64,000 nucleotides of DNA, from contig CABUPH010000008.1 in NCBI GenBank assembly GCA_902493375.1, forward strand, positions 23,768 through 87,767, given 5' to 3'. A program made the translations under genes and the position numbers. Under the pieces are notes generated by a model that saw nothing but the letters and a program-made list of their open reading frames with translations, was not told where the DNA came from and made no database searches. Source of the stretch: an uncultured Collinsella sp. (GTDB lineage Bacteria > Actinomycetota > Coriobacteriia > Coriobacteriales > Coriobacteriaceae). This document shows, in pieces, positions 51,395 to 60,408 of this stretch (within the stretch, counting starts at the first letter, position 1; each line of letters starts with the position of its first letter).

Positions 51395-52996
51395 ATGGAT
51401 CAAAGCAAGCCTTCGTTCTTTATCACGACGCCCATCTACTACGTCAACGCCGATCCGCACCTGGGCACGGCTTATTCCACCATCATCGCCGACGTTCAGG
51501 CCCGTTATCGTCGCTCCGCCGGCTATAACGTCAAGTTCCTGACCGGCATGGACGAGCACGGCGAGAAGGTCGCCGAGGCCGCAGCCAAGCACAACATGAC
51601 GCCGCAGGAGTGGACCGACAGCCAGGCTCCGCACTTCAAGGAGCTTTGGAGCAAGCTCGAGATCTCCAACGACGACTTCATCCGCACCACCGAGCCGCGC
51701 CAGCATCATGCCGTGCAGTACCTGTGGGAGCGCATGAAGGAGTCCGGCTACCTGTATAAGGGCAGCTACGACGGTTGGTATTGCGTGCCTGACGAGACCT
51801 ACTTCACCGATACGCAGGTCCAGAAGGGCGACGAGGAGTACGGCAGCGTCGGCCAGCACCTGTGCCCCGACTGCCACCGTCCGCTTGAGCGCGTGCAGGA
51901 GGAGTCCTACTTCTTTAAGCTTTCCGCTTTCCAGGACAAGCTGCTCAAGCTTTACGACGAGCACCCCGACTTTGTCGAGCCTGCGTTCCGCATGAACGAG
52001 GTACGTAGCTTTGTCGAGGGCGGCCTTAATGACCTTTCCGTGAGCCGTACGAGCTTTGACTGGGGCATTCAGGTCCCGTTTGACGAGGGTCACGTGACCT
52101 ACGTGTGGTTCGATGCGCTGCTCAACTATATGACGGCCGTCGGCTACGGTGTCGACACCGACGAGGCGCGTGCCGAGCTGGCCTATCGCTGGCCCGCGCA
52201 GTTCCACATCGTGGGCAAGGACATCATCCGCTTCCACTGCGTCATTTGGCCCGCCATGCTCATGGCCATCGGCGAGGCCCTGCCCGAGCACGTCTTTGCC
52301 CACGGCTTCCTGACCGTGCGCAATGCCGAGACCGGCAAGGCCGAGAAGATGTCCAAGAGCCGCGGCAACGCCATCGCTCCGCAGGACGTTATCGACATGT
52401 TGGGCGTCGAGGGCTATCGCTACTACTTTATGACCGACGTCGTCCCCGGTACCGACGGCGCCATCAGCTTCGATCGTATGGAGCAGGTCTACAACGCCGA
52501 CCTGGCCAACAGCTGGGGCAATCTGATTTCGCGTTCGCTCAACATGAGCGGCAAGTACTTTGACGGTTGCGCGCCCGCCAAGCCCGCATCGTTCGATGCG
52601 TTCGACAACCCGTTGGCAAAGATTGCCGATGGCCTGGTCGATCGCTACATGGCCAAGATGGACGTGCTCGATTATGGTGGAGCTAAGGACGAGGTCATGG
52701 AGCTCATCCATGCTGCCAACCACTACATCGAGGACTCCGAGCCCTGGGCGCTTGCCAAGGACGAGGCCAAGGCTGACGAGCTGGCGTTCGTGATCTACAA
52801 CCTGCTCGAGGCCATCCGCATTGCCGCTCACCTGCTGATGCCGCTCATGCCTCAGACTTCCGTCGAGGCCCTGCGCCGCCTGTCCTGTGAGAACGAGGCC
52901 GCGAGCGACGACCTCAAGGGCATTTGCGCTTGGGGCCTGCTTGCCGGTGGTCAGCCCGTTGAGAAGGGTGAGCCGCTGTTCCCGCGTCTGGGCTAA
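51395..52996 (+). CDS. metG: Methionyl-tRNA synthetase
   Basis: Class I synthetase, 533 residues. HIGH-type motif is HLGT in TTPIYYVNADPHLGTAY and KMSKS is EKMSKSRGN. The connective peptide keeps a single CPDC knuckle. The C-terminal dimerisation domain of long MetRS forms is lacking; length fits the short class. No T-box in the 70-base leader. Confidence 0.96.
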   Translation: MDQSKPSFFITTPIYYVNADPHLGTAYSTIIADVQARYRRSAGYNVKFLTGMDEHGEKVAEAAAKHNMTPQEWTDSQAPHFKELWSKLEISNDDFIRTTEPRQHHAVQYLWERMKESGYLYKGSYDGWYCVPDETYFTDTQVQKGDEEYGSVGQHLCPDCHRPLERVQEESYFFKLSAFQDKLLKLYDEHPDFVEPAFRMNEVRSFVEGGLNDLSVSRTSFDWGIQVPFDEGHVTYVWFDALLNYMTAVGYGVDTDEARAELAYRWPAQFHIVGKDIIRFHCVIWPAMLMAIGEALPEHVFAHGFLTVRNAETGKAEKMSKSRGNAIAPQDVIDMLGVEGYRYYFMTDVVPGTDGAISFDRMEQVYNADLANSWGNLISRSLNMSGKYFDGCAPAKPASFDAFDNPLAKIADGLVDRYMAKMDVLDYGGAKDEVMELIHAANHYIEDSEPWALAKDEAKADELAFVIYNLLEAIRIAAHLLMPLMPQTSVEALRRLSCENEAASDDLKGICAWGLLAGGQPVEKGEPLFPRLG

Positions 52997-53101
52997 GACG
53001 CCGCGCCATATCGGCAATTTGCTGTTTAGATGTAAGGGCATGGCCGCAACGGTCCATGCCCTTTTGTTTCAAGACGCCGCCATCATGCTAAGGAGGCAAC
53101 T

Positions 53102-53962
53102 ATGACAACTTCGCCTTTGGCAAACCCCACGGCAACAAGGGAGCTGCTGGAGGAGTTTGGCCTTGCGACCAAGCATCGCCTGGGCCAGAACTTTCTGATC
53201 GACAACCATGTGATTGAGCGCATCTGCGAGCTTTCCGAGCTCACGGGCGATGAGCGCGTGCTCGAGGTTGGCCCGGGCGTTGGTACGCTCACGCTTGCGC
53301 TGCTGCAGGAGGCGGCGTGCGTCACGTCGATCGAGGCCGACCCCGAGCTCGAGCCGGTGCTCGACGCCTATGCCGCCGACTATGCCAACTTCCGCTTTAT
53401 CATGGGCGACGCGCTCAGGGTGGGCCCGGAGCAGATTGAGCAGGCTGCGGGCGGTGAGCCGACGGTGTTTGTCGCGAACCTGCCCTATAACGTGGCGGCG
53501 ACGATCATCCTGCAGTTCTTCCAGACGATGCCGGCGCTCAAGCGTGCCGTCGTCATGGTGCAAAAGGAGGTTGCCGATCGCATTGCCGCAGTGCCGGGCA
53601 ACAAGACCTATGGCGGCTATACGGCAAAGCTCGGCCTGTATGCGCAGGTGACGGGTCGCTTTGAGGTGCCGCCGCGTTGCTTTATGCCGGCGCCGCACGT
53701 GGACTCGGCCGTCGTGCGTATCGACCGTGTTGACGGTGCGCTGCCCGAGGGGCTTGACCGCGACTTTGTGGCTCGCGTGATTGACGCCGCATTTGCTCAG
53801 CGTCGCAAGACCATCCGTAATTCCATGAGCGCCAACGGCTTTGCCAAGGACGTGCTCGATGCCGCCTTTGAGGCTTGCGGTATCGCGCCCGCTACGCGCG
53901 CCGAGACGCTTGATGTTGCCGACTTTGTCCGCCTGGCCCAGGAGCTAATCCATGATGCCTAA
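53102..53962 (+). CDS. rsmA: 16S rRNA dimethyladenosine transferase
   Basis: 286 residues (KsgA). LGQNFLIDNHVIERI, the SAM loop EVGPGVGTLT and the catalytic FVANLPYNVAATI motif are intact. Downstream of metG and overlapping the TatD gene by 11 bases, a usual grouping. Confidence 0.96.
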   Translation: MTTSPLANPTATRELLEEFGLATKHRLGQNFLIDNHVIERICELSELTGDERVLEVGPGVGTLTLALLQEAACVTSIEADPELEPVLDAYAADYANFRFIMGDALRVGPEQIEQAAGGEPTVFVANLPYNVAATIILQFFQTMPALKRAVVMVQKEVADRIAAVPGNKTYGGYTAKLGLYAQVTGRFEVPPRCFMPAPHVDSAVVRIDRVDGALPEGLDRDFVARVIDAAFAQRRKTIRNSMSANGFAKDVLDAAFEACGIAPATRAETLDVADFVRLAQELIHDA

Positions 53963-54869
53963 TGCCGCACGCGTGACGTTTACCAAGAAAAAGAAGACGG
54001 TTGCTTGTCCCGTGCCCTTGGCACCGCTTGCCGACACGCATGCGCATCTGCTTTCGTTTTGGGGCAAAGAAGTGCCCGAGACGCTCGTGCGCGCCAAAGC
54101 CGCGGGCGTCGACCTGTTGGTGACGATGTTCGACCCCATTGCCGACAAGCGCAGCGTGGCGGACTATAGCGACTGGCTGGTGCGCGAGATTCTTCCGATG
54201 CAGGATATCCCGCAGATCAAGTATCTTGCCGGCGTGCATCCGTATGGCGCGCCGGACTATACCGACGACGTTCATGCACAGGTCGTTGCGGCACTTGATG
54301 ACCCCTTATGCGCCGGTATTGGCGAAATCGGCCTGGACTACCACATGGACTATGACGACGATATCGCGCCGGCACCCCATAACGTGCAGATTGACTGCAT
54401 GGCGCGCCAGCTCGAGCTTGCCGTGCGCCGCAATGTGCCGGTGGAGCTGCACCTGCGTCACGAGGACTCGGATGGGGAGCGCACCTCGCACGTTGATGCG
54501 TACAACGTGCTTCGTGAGGTGGGCGTGCCCCAGGCCGGTTGTGTGCTGCACTGTTTTGGCGAGGACCGCGCCACGATGGAGCGCTTTGTGGAGCTGGGCT
54601 GCTATATCGCCTATGGTGGTGCGGCCACCTTTAAGCGCAACGACGACGTGCGCGAGGCATTTGCGGCAACCCCACTCGATCGAATTTTGTTCGAGACGGA
54701 TTGCCCGTATATGGCTCCAGAGCCCATCCGCGGTCTTGAATGCGAGCCCGCAATGATCTCCATTACGGCAAACACGCTGGTCAACGACCGTGTCGATCGT
54801 ACCGGCGAGGATGCTGAGGCAATCGCGCGAGCAGCTTGGGAAAATGCCTGTAAACTTTTTCAAAAATAG
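53952..54869 (+). CDS. TatD-family metal-dependent hydrolase
   Basis: 305 residues. The TIM-barrel metal ligands are visible: ADTHAHL at the first strand, GEIGLDYH, HLRHED, VLHCFG and FETDCPYMAPEP. TatD proteins are DNases or related phosphoesterases. The N-terminal 25 residues are Lys-rich and extra. ATG overlaps the end of rsmA. Confidence 0.88.
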   Translation: MMPNAARVTFTKKKKTVACPVPLAPLADTHAHLLSFWGKEVPETLVRAKAAGVDLLVTMFDPIADKRSVADYSDWLVREILPMQDIPQIKYLAGVHPYGAPDYTDDVHAQVVAALDDPLCAGIGEIGLDYHMDYDDDIAPAPHNVQIDCMARQLELAVRRNVPVELHLRHEDSDGERTSHVDAYNVLREVGVPQAGCVLHCFGEDRATMERFVELGCYIAYGGAATFKRNDDVREAFAATPLDRILFETDCPYMAPEPIRGLECEPAMISITANTLVNDRVDRTGEDAEAIARAAWENACKLFQK

Positions 54870-54872
54870 TTC

Positions 54873-54901
54873 TTGCGTTCGCGATGGCGCTCCGTTATTC
54901 T
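54873..54901 (+). promoter_or_regulatory. Promoter of tRNA-Leu
   Basis: TTGCGT (54873-54878) and TATTCT (54896-54901), spacing 17. Confidence 0.7.
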
Positions 54902-54912
54902 AATTCCTGCAC

Positions 54913-54999
54913 GCGGGCGTGGCGGAATTGGCAGACGCGTACGGTTCAGGTCCGTATGGGGGCAACCCCATGAAGGTTCAAGTCCTTTCGCCCGCACCA
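54913..54999 (+). tRNA. tRNA-Leu(CAG)
   Basis: Class II tRNA with acceptor GCGGGCG/CGCCCGC, anticodon loop TTCAGGT, long variable arm (TGGGGGCAACCCCA) and encoded CCA. Terminator AGCTCCCA-GCAA-TGGGAGCT plus T-run at 55011-55036. Confidence 0.96.
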
Positions 55000-55036
55000 T
55001 TAAATTAAAGAGCTCCCAGCAATGGGAGCTTTTTTG

Positions 55037-55230
55037 TTATGGGCCCTTCACAGGGACTTGAACCTGTGAAGGAGCGAGCGTAAAGAAAACGCGGAGCGTT
55101 TTTAGCGAGCTGGCGAGGACGCCGGCAGGCGGCCGAAGCCGGTGCGGATCCGCGAAGCGGATACGCGGACGTCCTTTCGCCCGCACCATTGAATGAAAGA
55201 ACTCCCAGCAATGGGAGCTTTTTTGTTATG
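55037..55230 (+). repeat. tRNA-downstream module at tRNA-Leu
   Basis: An inverted T-arm within a perfect 10-bp hairpin (CCTTCACAGG/CCTGTGAAGG, 55045-55072) whose loop region reads GGACTTGAACC, the complement of this tRNA's own T-loop. Then a GC block (55073-55170) with AAAACGC-GGA-GCGTTTT, GCCGGC ... GCCGGT and ATCCGC-GAA-GCGGAT. Then 55171-55230 repeats 54982-55041 (tRNA 3' end plus terminator, about 57 of 60 identical), offset 189. Confidence 0.78.
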
Positions 55231-55287
55231 TACGATCTCCTTGTACGGGTATCCTAATGCCAACGTGTGCCTATCAGAGGAGAGACC

Positions 55288-56226
55288 ATGCTGTTGTCCG
55301 GTATCATCGCCGCCCTTACCAGCCTTTTGATTCCCATCATCATTCTGTTGCTACTGCTTCCCAACGCCTGCTATGTCGTTGAACAACAGCATGCCGTGAT
55401 CATCGAGCGCCTGGGCAAGTTTAACCGCATCGTCAACGCGGGCTTCCACATGAAGGTGCCCGTGATCGACCGCAAGGCCGCCACGGTGAGCCTGCGCACC
55501 ATGAAAAACGGTTTTGGCATCGACGTTAAGACCCAGGACAACGTGACCATCGGCCTTGAGGTCTCTGCTCAGTACCACGTGAGCTATGACATGGGTGCCG
55601 GCCCGGCAGATTCGGGTATCTACAAGAGCTACTACATGCTGCAGGAGCCCGTCGACCAGATGCGTGACTTCATCACCGACGCCCTACGCTCTTCGATTCC
55701 CGTCTACACACTCGATGAGGTCTTTGCCAAGAAGGATGACATCGCCAAGGATGTCAACGCTACCGTTTCCGAGCAGATGGCCGCCTACGGCTTCACCCTC
55801 GTGTCGACGCTCATCACCAAAATCGCACTGCCGACCGAGGTCGAGAACTCCATGAACGACATCAACGCCGCCCAGCGCAAGCGCGCTGCGGCACAGGAGC
55901 TCGCCGAGGCCGACCGCATCAAGCGCGTCACCGAGGCGACCGCCGAGGCCGAGGCTATGGAAAAGGCGGGCGAGGGCATCGCCAACCAGCGCAAGGCCAT
56001 TGCACTGGGTATCAAAGATTCGCTCGAGATCATCCAGGAGACGGGTGTCGGCAATGACGAGGCCAACCAACTGTTCATGTTTACGCAGTGGTCCGAGATG
56101 ATGACGGAGTTCGCTCGCACGGGTAAAACCTCGACGGTCGTGCTGCCGAGCGACTTTTCGCAGTCGGCCTCTATGTTCGAGCAGATGCTGGCTGCCGGTA
56201 AGGTTCAGAACGAGTCAAAGGAGTAG
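55288..56226 (+). CDS. SPFH/band 7 (stomatin-like) membrane protein
   Basis: About 312 residues: N-terminal membrane helix (LLIPIIILLLLLP), the band 7 domain (VVEQQHAVIIERLGKFNRIV onward), and a long Ala/Glu helical region (AAQRKRAAAQELAEADRIKR) for oligomerisation. Organises membrane microdomains or proteases. ATG at 55288 has AGGAGAG upstream. rlmH starts 6 bases after the stop. Confidence 0.9.
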   Translation: MLLSGIIAALTSLLIPIIILLLLLPNACYVVEQQHAVIIERLGKFNRIVNAGFHMKVPVIDRKAATVSLRTMKNGFGIDVKTQDNVTIGLEVSAQYHVSYDMGAGPADSGIYKSYYMLQEPVDQMRDFITDALRSSIPVYTLDEVFAKKDDIAKDVNATVSEQMAAYGFTLVSTLITKIALPTEVENSMNDINAAQRKRAAAQELAEADRIKRVTEATAEAEAMEKAGEGIANQRKAIALGIKDSLEIIQETGVGNDEANQLFMFTQWSEMMTEFARTGKTSTVVLPSDFSQSASMFEQMLAAGKVQNESKE

Positions 56227-56232
56227 GCACGC

Positions 56233-56703
56233 GTGAAATACACCGTCGTTTGTGTTGGCAAGCTCAAAGAGCGCTTTTGGAAGGACGCGTGCGCTGAGTA
56301 CACCAAGCGCCTAGGCGCCTATGCCAAGGTGGATATCCGCGAGGTGGCCGATATCGACCCGGCTAAGGCGGGCGGCGTGGATGCCGCGCGCGACAAGGAG
56401 GGGGCGGCAATTCTTGCTGCATTGCCGTCTCGAGCGCATGTGATCCTGCTGGCTATCGAGGGCAAGGAGCGTTCGAGTGAGGAGCTCTCGGCGAGGCTCG
56501 ATGATCTTATGCTGCGTGGTAACAGCGACATCGCCTTTGTAATCGGCGGATCGGACGGCGTGAGCGATGACGTGCGCGCCCGCGCCGACGAGATGCTCAG
56601 CTTTGGACGCATTACCTTGCCGCATAACTTGGCGCGCGTGGTGCTGCTAGAGCAGATTTACCGTGCCTGCAAGATCAGTCGTGGCGAGCCGTATCACAAA
56701 TAG
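56233..56703 (+). CDS. rlmH: 23S rRNA pseudouridine-1915 N3-methyltransferase
   Basis: 156 residues of the SPOUT fold: MKYTVVCVGKLKERFWKDAC at the start, FVIGGSDGV in the knot and the C-terminal EQIYRACKISRGEPYHK are characteristic. GTG start. Confidence 0.96.
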   Translation: MKYTVVCVGKLKERFWKDACAEYTKRLGAYAKVDIREVADIDPAKAGGVDAARDKEGAAILAALPSRAHVILLAIEGKERSSEELSARLDDLMLRGNSDIAFVIGGSDGVSDDVRARADEMLSFGRITLPHNLARVVLLEQIYRACKISRGEPYHK

Positions 56704-56776
56704 GTCGGCAATAGGAAACAATGGCGTGGGACAATACCTTTCGTTTTGAGGAATGTGTCTGAAAGGACTATGAGAT

Positions 56777-57547
56777 ATGAAGATTGGATTTGTCGGTTTT
56801 GGCAATATGGCGAGCGCCATGGCCGATGGCTGGATCGCTGCCGGTGTAGCTGCGAGCGACATGTGCGCCTGTGCGGGTCGCTACGACGCACTGGTTGAGC
56901 GCTGTGAGGCGCGTGGGATGGCCGCTTGCCACGATGCCGCCGAGGTTGTCGCCGCATCCGATATCGTGGTCGCTGCGGTCAAACCGTACATGATCGAGAA
57001 GGTATTCGCCCCGCTCAAGGATGCTCTCGCCAAAAAGGTCGTTCTGTCGGTTGCCTGGACCTGGGACAGTGCCAAGTGGGAACAGGTCCTGCCGGGCGTC
57101 GCGCATATCTCGACGGTGCCCAACACACCGGTTTCGGTGGGCGAGGGCGTCATCGCTTGCGAGAAGGCTTCCACGCTTAGTGGTGAGCAGAGCGCAGTGG
57201 TGCTTGATCTGCTTGGCAAGCTCGGTGCGGTGGTCGAGCTCGATACGAGCCTGCTGTTTGTGGGCGGCACGGTGGGTGGTTGCGCTCCGGCATTTGTCGC
57301 TATGGCAATCGAGGCCCTGGGCGATGCGGCGGTCAAGCACGGTATCCCGCGTGCCGATGCCTATCGTATTGTGAGCCAGATGGTGCTGGGTACGGCAAAG
57401 CTGCAGCTTGCAACTGGCCAGCATCCTGCGGCGATGAAGGATGCCGTATGCTCGCCCGGTGGTGCCACCATCAAGGGCGTCGTTGCACTCGAGGACGCCG
57501 GCATGCGCAGCGCCCTGGTCAAGGCAATCGACGCAACTCTCCAGTAA
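56777..57547 (+). CDS. proC: Pyrroline-5-carboxylate reductase
   Basis: Last step of proline synthesis. 256 residues with GFVGFGNMASAMADGW NADP motif, AAVKPYMI, PNTPVSVGEG and the C-terminal signature VCSPGGATIKGVVALEDAGMR. AAAGGAC upstream of the ATG. Confidence 0.95.
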   Translation: MKIGFVGFGNMASAMADGWIAAGVAASDMCACAGRYDALVERCEARGMAACHDAAEVVAASDIVVAAVKPYMIEKVFAPLKDALAKKVVLSVAWTWDSAKWEQVLPGVAHISTVPNTPVSVGEGVIACEKASTLSGEQSAVVLDLLGKLGAVVELDTSLLFVGGTVGGCAPAFVAMAIEALGDAAVKHGIPRADAYRIVSQMVLGTAKLQLATGQHPAAMKDAVCSPGGATIKGVVALEDAGMRSALVKAIDATLQ

Positions 57548-57549
57548 AA

Positions 57550-57704
57550 CCTGCCATTTAGGGACAGGTTTATTTTGGCAGGTTTTTCCTGCGGTTTTGT
57601 CGTATGTGCGAAAAGCGCCCCGCAACTGGCTCAATTCCAGTTGCGGGGCGCTTGCGTTTGCCCAGATAAAACCGACCAAAATAAACCTGTCCCTTTTTGG
57701 CAGG
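57550..57704. repeat. Two inverted family-2 repeats around a 17-bp hairpin
   Basis: Copy 2 (57550-57587, plus) and copy 3 (57656-57704, minus) of the unit at 6857-6905 flank a perfect 17-bp stem (57613-57629 with 57637-57653, AGCGCCCCGCAACTGG arm). The whole resembles a bacterial interspersed mosaic element. Copy 3 abuts the stop codon of the next gene. Confidence 0.65.
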
Positions 57705-57878
57705 TTAGTCCCAGAAGCTGTCTTCCTCATCCTCGGACTTGGGTCCGCGGTCGACGTACATCTTATGGGTACGCTTCTCCATTACAAAGGCAAGAATCGC
57801 AAATAACAGGATGCCGCCGGCGAAAAGGATGGCAAAACCGGTGCGGGTGCCAAACAAAAAGGAAAAAACTGCGTCCAT
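57705..57878 (-). CDS. Small single-span membrane protein, 57 residues
   Basis: Too short for most gene finders. The minus-strand frame gives MDAVFSFLFG, then a hydrophobic helix (FAILFAGGILLFAILAFVM), a basic stretch (EKRTHKMYVDR) and an acidic tail ending EDEEDSFWD. AGAAGG lies 7 bases before the ATG. The topology (helix, positive inside, acidic C-terminus) looks designed rather than random. Function unknown. Divergent from serS. Confidence 0.7.
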   Translation of the reverse strand: MDAVFSFLFGTRTGFAILFAGGILLFAILAFVMEKRTHKMYVDRGPKSEDEEDSFWD

Positions 57879-57989
57879 TGGGTGCCTTCTTGCGTAGTTG
57901 AGTTGGGTCGTAAACGCTCATAAGTATATACTTGCCCATACATGTACAAGGTTGCAACCTAAATGGAATGTATATCGCCGGAGGATCTA

Positions 57990-59273
57990 ATGCTTGATAT
58001 CAAGTTTGTTCGCGAGAACCCCGATGCCATCGATGTCTCCATGGCTAACCGCCAGACGTCTTGGGATCGCGAGAAGTTCTTTGAGCTCGACGACGAGCGC
58101 CGTGCCGTCATCACCGAGGTCGAGGAGCTCCAGGCTACGCGCAATGCCGAGTCCAAGAAGATCGGCGCCCTGATGAAGGAGGGCAAGAAGGACGAGGCCG
58201 AGGCCGCCAAGGAGGCCGTGCGCGCCGTCAACGAGAAGATTGACGGTCTGGCCGAGCGCCGCACCGCTCTCGAGCAGGAGCAGTACGGCTTCATGGCTCA
58301 CCTGCCCAACATTCCGTGCGATGCCACCCCGTACGGTAAGGACGAGGACGAGAACATCGAGCGTCGCCGCTGGGGCACCCCGCGCGAGTTCGACTTCGAC
58401 TTTAAGCCGCACTGGGATCTGGGCACCGATCTGGACATCCTCGACTTCGAGCGTGGCAACAAGCTCTCCGGCAGCCGCTTTACCGTTCTCGGTGGCGCCG
58501 GCGCCCGCCTGGAGCGCGCCCTCATCAACTTCTTCCTCGATACGCACACCAGCCGTGGTTTTAAGGAGTGGTGGCCGCCCATCGTCGTCAAGCGTCAGAC
58601 CATGTTTGGCACGGGTCAGCTGCCCAAGTTCGAGGACGACGCCTATCACGTCTCGGGTGACAACTTCCTGATCCCCACCGCCGAGGTCGTGCTCACCAAC
58701 CTGCACGCCGGCGAGGTCCTCGATGCCGACACCCTGCCGCGCCGCTACACCGCCTTCACCCCCTGCTTCCGTGAGGAGGCCGGTTCCGCCGGCCGCGACA
58801 CCCGCGGCATCATCCGTCAGCACGAGTTCGACAAGGTCGAGATGGTCAAGTTCGCTAAACCGGAGGAGTCCGACGAGGAGCTCGAGAGCATGACCGCCGA
58901 GGCCGAGTACCTGCTGCAGCAGCTGGGCCTTCCGTATCGCGTGATTAGCCTGTGCACCGGCGACTTGGGCTTCTCTGCCCGTCAGACCTACGACGTCGAG
59001 GTCTGGCTGCCGAGCTACAACGCCTACAAGGAGATCAGCTCCTGCTCCAACTGCGGTGACTTCCAGGCTCGCCGCGCCAACATCAAGTATCGCGACCCCG
59101 AGAACTTCAAGGGTTCGCGCTACCTGCACACTCTCAACGGTTCCGGCCTGCCGGCCGGCCGCACCATGGCCGCCATTCTGGAGAACTACCAGAACGCCGA
59201 CGGCACCATCACGATTCCTGAGGTTCTGCGTCCTTACATGGGCGGTCTCGAGAAGATCGAGCCGGTCGCGTAA
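57990..59273 (+). CDS. serS: Seryl-tRNA synthetase
   Basis: Class II synthetase, about 427 residues. N-terminal coiled-coil arm (about 25-100), motif 2 around TPCFREEAGSAGRDTRG and motif 3 NGSGLPAGRTMAAILEN. ATG at 57990 follows CGGAGG; the frame's upstream ATG is not used. Followed by a hairpin terminator at 59297-59325. Confidence 0.96.
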   Translation: MLDIKFVRENPDAIDVSMANRQTSWDREKFFELDDERRAVITEVEELQATRNAESKKIGALMKEGKKDEAEAAKEAVRAVNEKIDGLAERRTALEQEQYGFMAHLPNIPCDATPYGKDEDENIERRRWGTPREFDFDFKPHWDLGTDLDILDFERGNKLSGSRFTVLGGAGARLERALINFFLDTHTSRGFKEWWPPIVVKRQTMFGTGQLPKFEDDAYHVSGDNFLIPTAEVVLTNLHAGEVLDADTLPRRYTAFTPCFREEAGSAGRDTRGIIRQHEFDKVEMVKFAKPEESDEELESMTAEAEYLLQQLGLPYRVISLCTGDLGFSARQTYDVEVWLPSYNAYKEISSCSNCGDFQARRANIKYRDPENFKGSRYLHTLNGSGLPAGRTMAAILENYQNADGTITIPEVLRPYMGGLEKIEPVA

Positions 59274-59296
59274 CTTGGCTGCATAGGGGATATGCA

Positions 59297-59325
59297 AGGG
59301 CGCTCCTTCGGGGGCGCCCTATTTC
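59297..59325 (+). terminator. Terminator of serS
   Basis: AGGGCGC ... GCGCCCT stem followed by ATTTCG; a weak T-run. Confidence 0.6.
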
Positions 59326-59446
59326 GTGCGCAGGTCCATACCATGCTGTGCGGACAGCTCAATAGAAAACACACGAACAACTGTTCTGTATACAGCCATC
59401 TACCTGCTATGCTTTTGCTAAATAAGAGCGAGAGAAAGGGGACGCG

Positions 59447-59824
59447 ATGGAGCTGTTTGATGATCGGGTGGTTTTGTTTGAGAGCGACGAGGGCGGGGAG
59501 TACCTGCTTGTAACGTGTGAGCCGTCTGGCATGGGCGGCCTGGTGGTTCGACAGACGAGCGAGGGACCGTTGACGCAATGGTGCTACGAGGAGTCGCCGC
59601 ATGTGGTCGAGACGTTTGTGGCGCACGAGGGGCTTGTGGCGCTGGAGCACTTCTATGGAGTTGGGACTTCCAACCAGGTCGCGCGCATGCTGAGCATCTC
59701 GTTTGCCGATTATGATTGTGCCCAGCGGGTGAGATCGCTCCTGAGGGAACTTGATGCTAAGTTTGACGTGATCGAAAAGCCAATCGATCGTACGGGGAAC
59801 GGCGGTATATGCGGAGCAGCATGA
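59447..59824 (+). CDS. Hypothetical protein, 125 residues
   Basis: Unrecognised family. Beta-rich first half (DRVVLFESDEGGEYLLVTCEP), helical second half (CAQRVRSLLRELDAKFDVIEK). No signal or membrane segment. GAAAGGGG precedes the ATG and codon use matches the neighbours. It lies between serS and the tRNA-Arg array. Confidence 0.65.
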   Translation: MELFDDRVVLFESDEGGEYLLVTCEPSGMGGLVVRQTSEGPLTQWCYEESPHVVETFVAHEGLVALEHFYGVGTSNQVARMLSISFADYDCAQRVRSLLRELDAKFDVIEKPIDRTGNGGICGAA

Positions 59825-59901
59825 CAAAACTGCGTTCCACAAAAAAGTTTGAGATTGTGCTTGACTCCAATAAGCTAAAGTGGTTTTATATGTCTTGCGC
59901 T

Positions 59902-59978
59902 GCGGCGTTACCTCAGCTGGATAGAGGGTCTGACTACGAATCAGAACGTCATAGGTTCGAATCCTATACGCCGCACCA
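59902..59978 (+). tRNA. tRNA-Arg(ACG), copy 1
   Basis: Acceptor GCGGCGT/ACGCCGC, anticodon loop CTACGAA, encoded CCA. Upstream TTGACT-17-TTTTAT. Terminator AGCCTCCG-GCGA-CGGGGGCT plus TTTTCTTTT at about 59991-60018. Carries a downstream module. Confidence 0.96.
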
Positions 59979-60253
59979 ATTGAAATTGAAAGCCTCCGGC
60001 GACGGGGGCTTTTCTTTTATGCCGCCACCGCATGGATTCGAACCTCGGTCGAGGCGCGGGCGTCAAGAAAACGCGGAGCGTTTTTAGCCCGCGGGCGAGC
60101 GCGCCGGCAAGCGGGCGAAGCCGGTGCGGATCCGCGCAGCGGATGCGCGGAATCCTATACGCCGCACCAATCGAACTTAAAGCCTCCGGCAACGGGGCTT
60201 TTCTTTTATGGCAACACCGCATGGATTCGAACCTCAGTCGAGGCGCGGGCGTC
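59979..60253 (+). repeat. tRNA-downstream module at tRNA-Arg copy 1
   Basis: After the terminator: inverted T-arm GGATTCGAACC (60034-60044), then a GC block 60065-60149 with GCGGGC[AAAACGC-GGA-GCGTTTT]GCCCGC, GCCGGC ... GCCGGT and ATCCGC-GCA-GCGGAT. From 60150 the tRNA 3' half, terminator and inverted T-arm repeat again (59959-60064 versus 60150-60253), offset 191. No gene is believed in 59979-60331. Confidence 0.8.
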
Positions 60254-60331
60254 TTAATCAGCACTCCGTAAAATTTTTCCAAATTGTCGCTTGACCCATC
60301 GAGGGGTCACGTGCATAATAATCCGTGCGTT

Positions 60332-60408
60332 GCGGCGTTACCTCAGCTGGATAGAGGGTCTGACTACGAATCAGAACGTCATAGGTTCGAATCCTATACG
60401 CCGCACCA
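60332..60408 (+). tRNA. tRNA-Arg(ACG), copy 2
   Basis: Same sequence as copy 1. Upstream TTGACC-17-CATAAT. Terminator AGCCTCCG ... CGGGGGCT plus six T. First unit of a 233-base tandem repeat. Confidence 0.96.
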
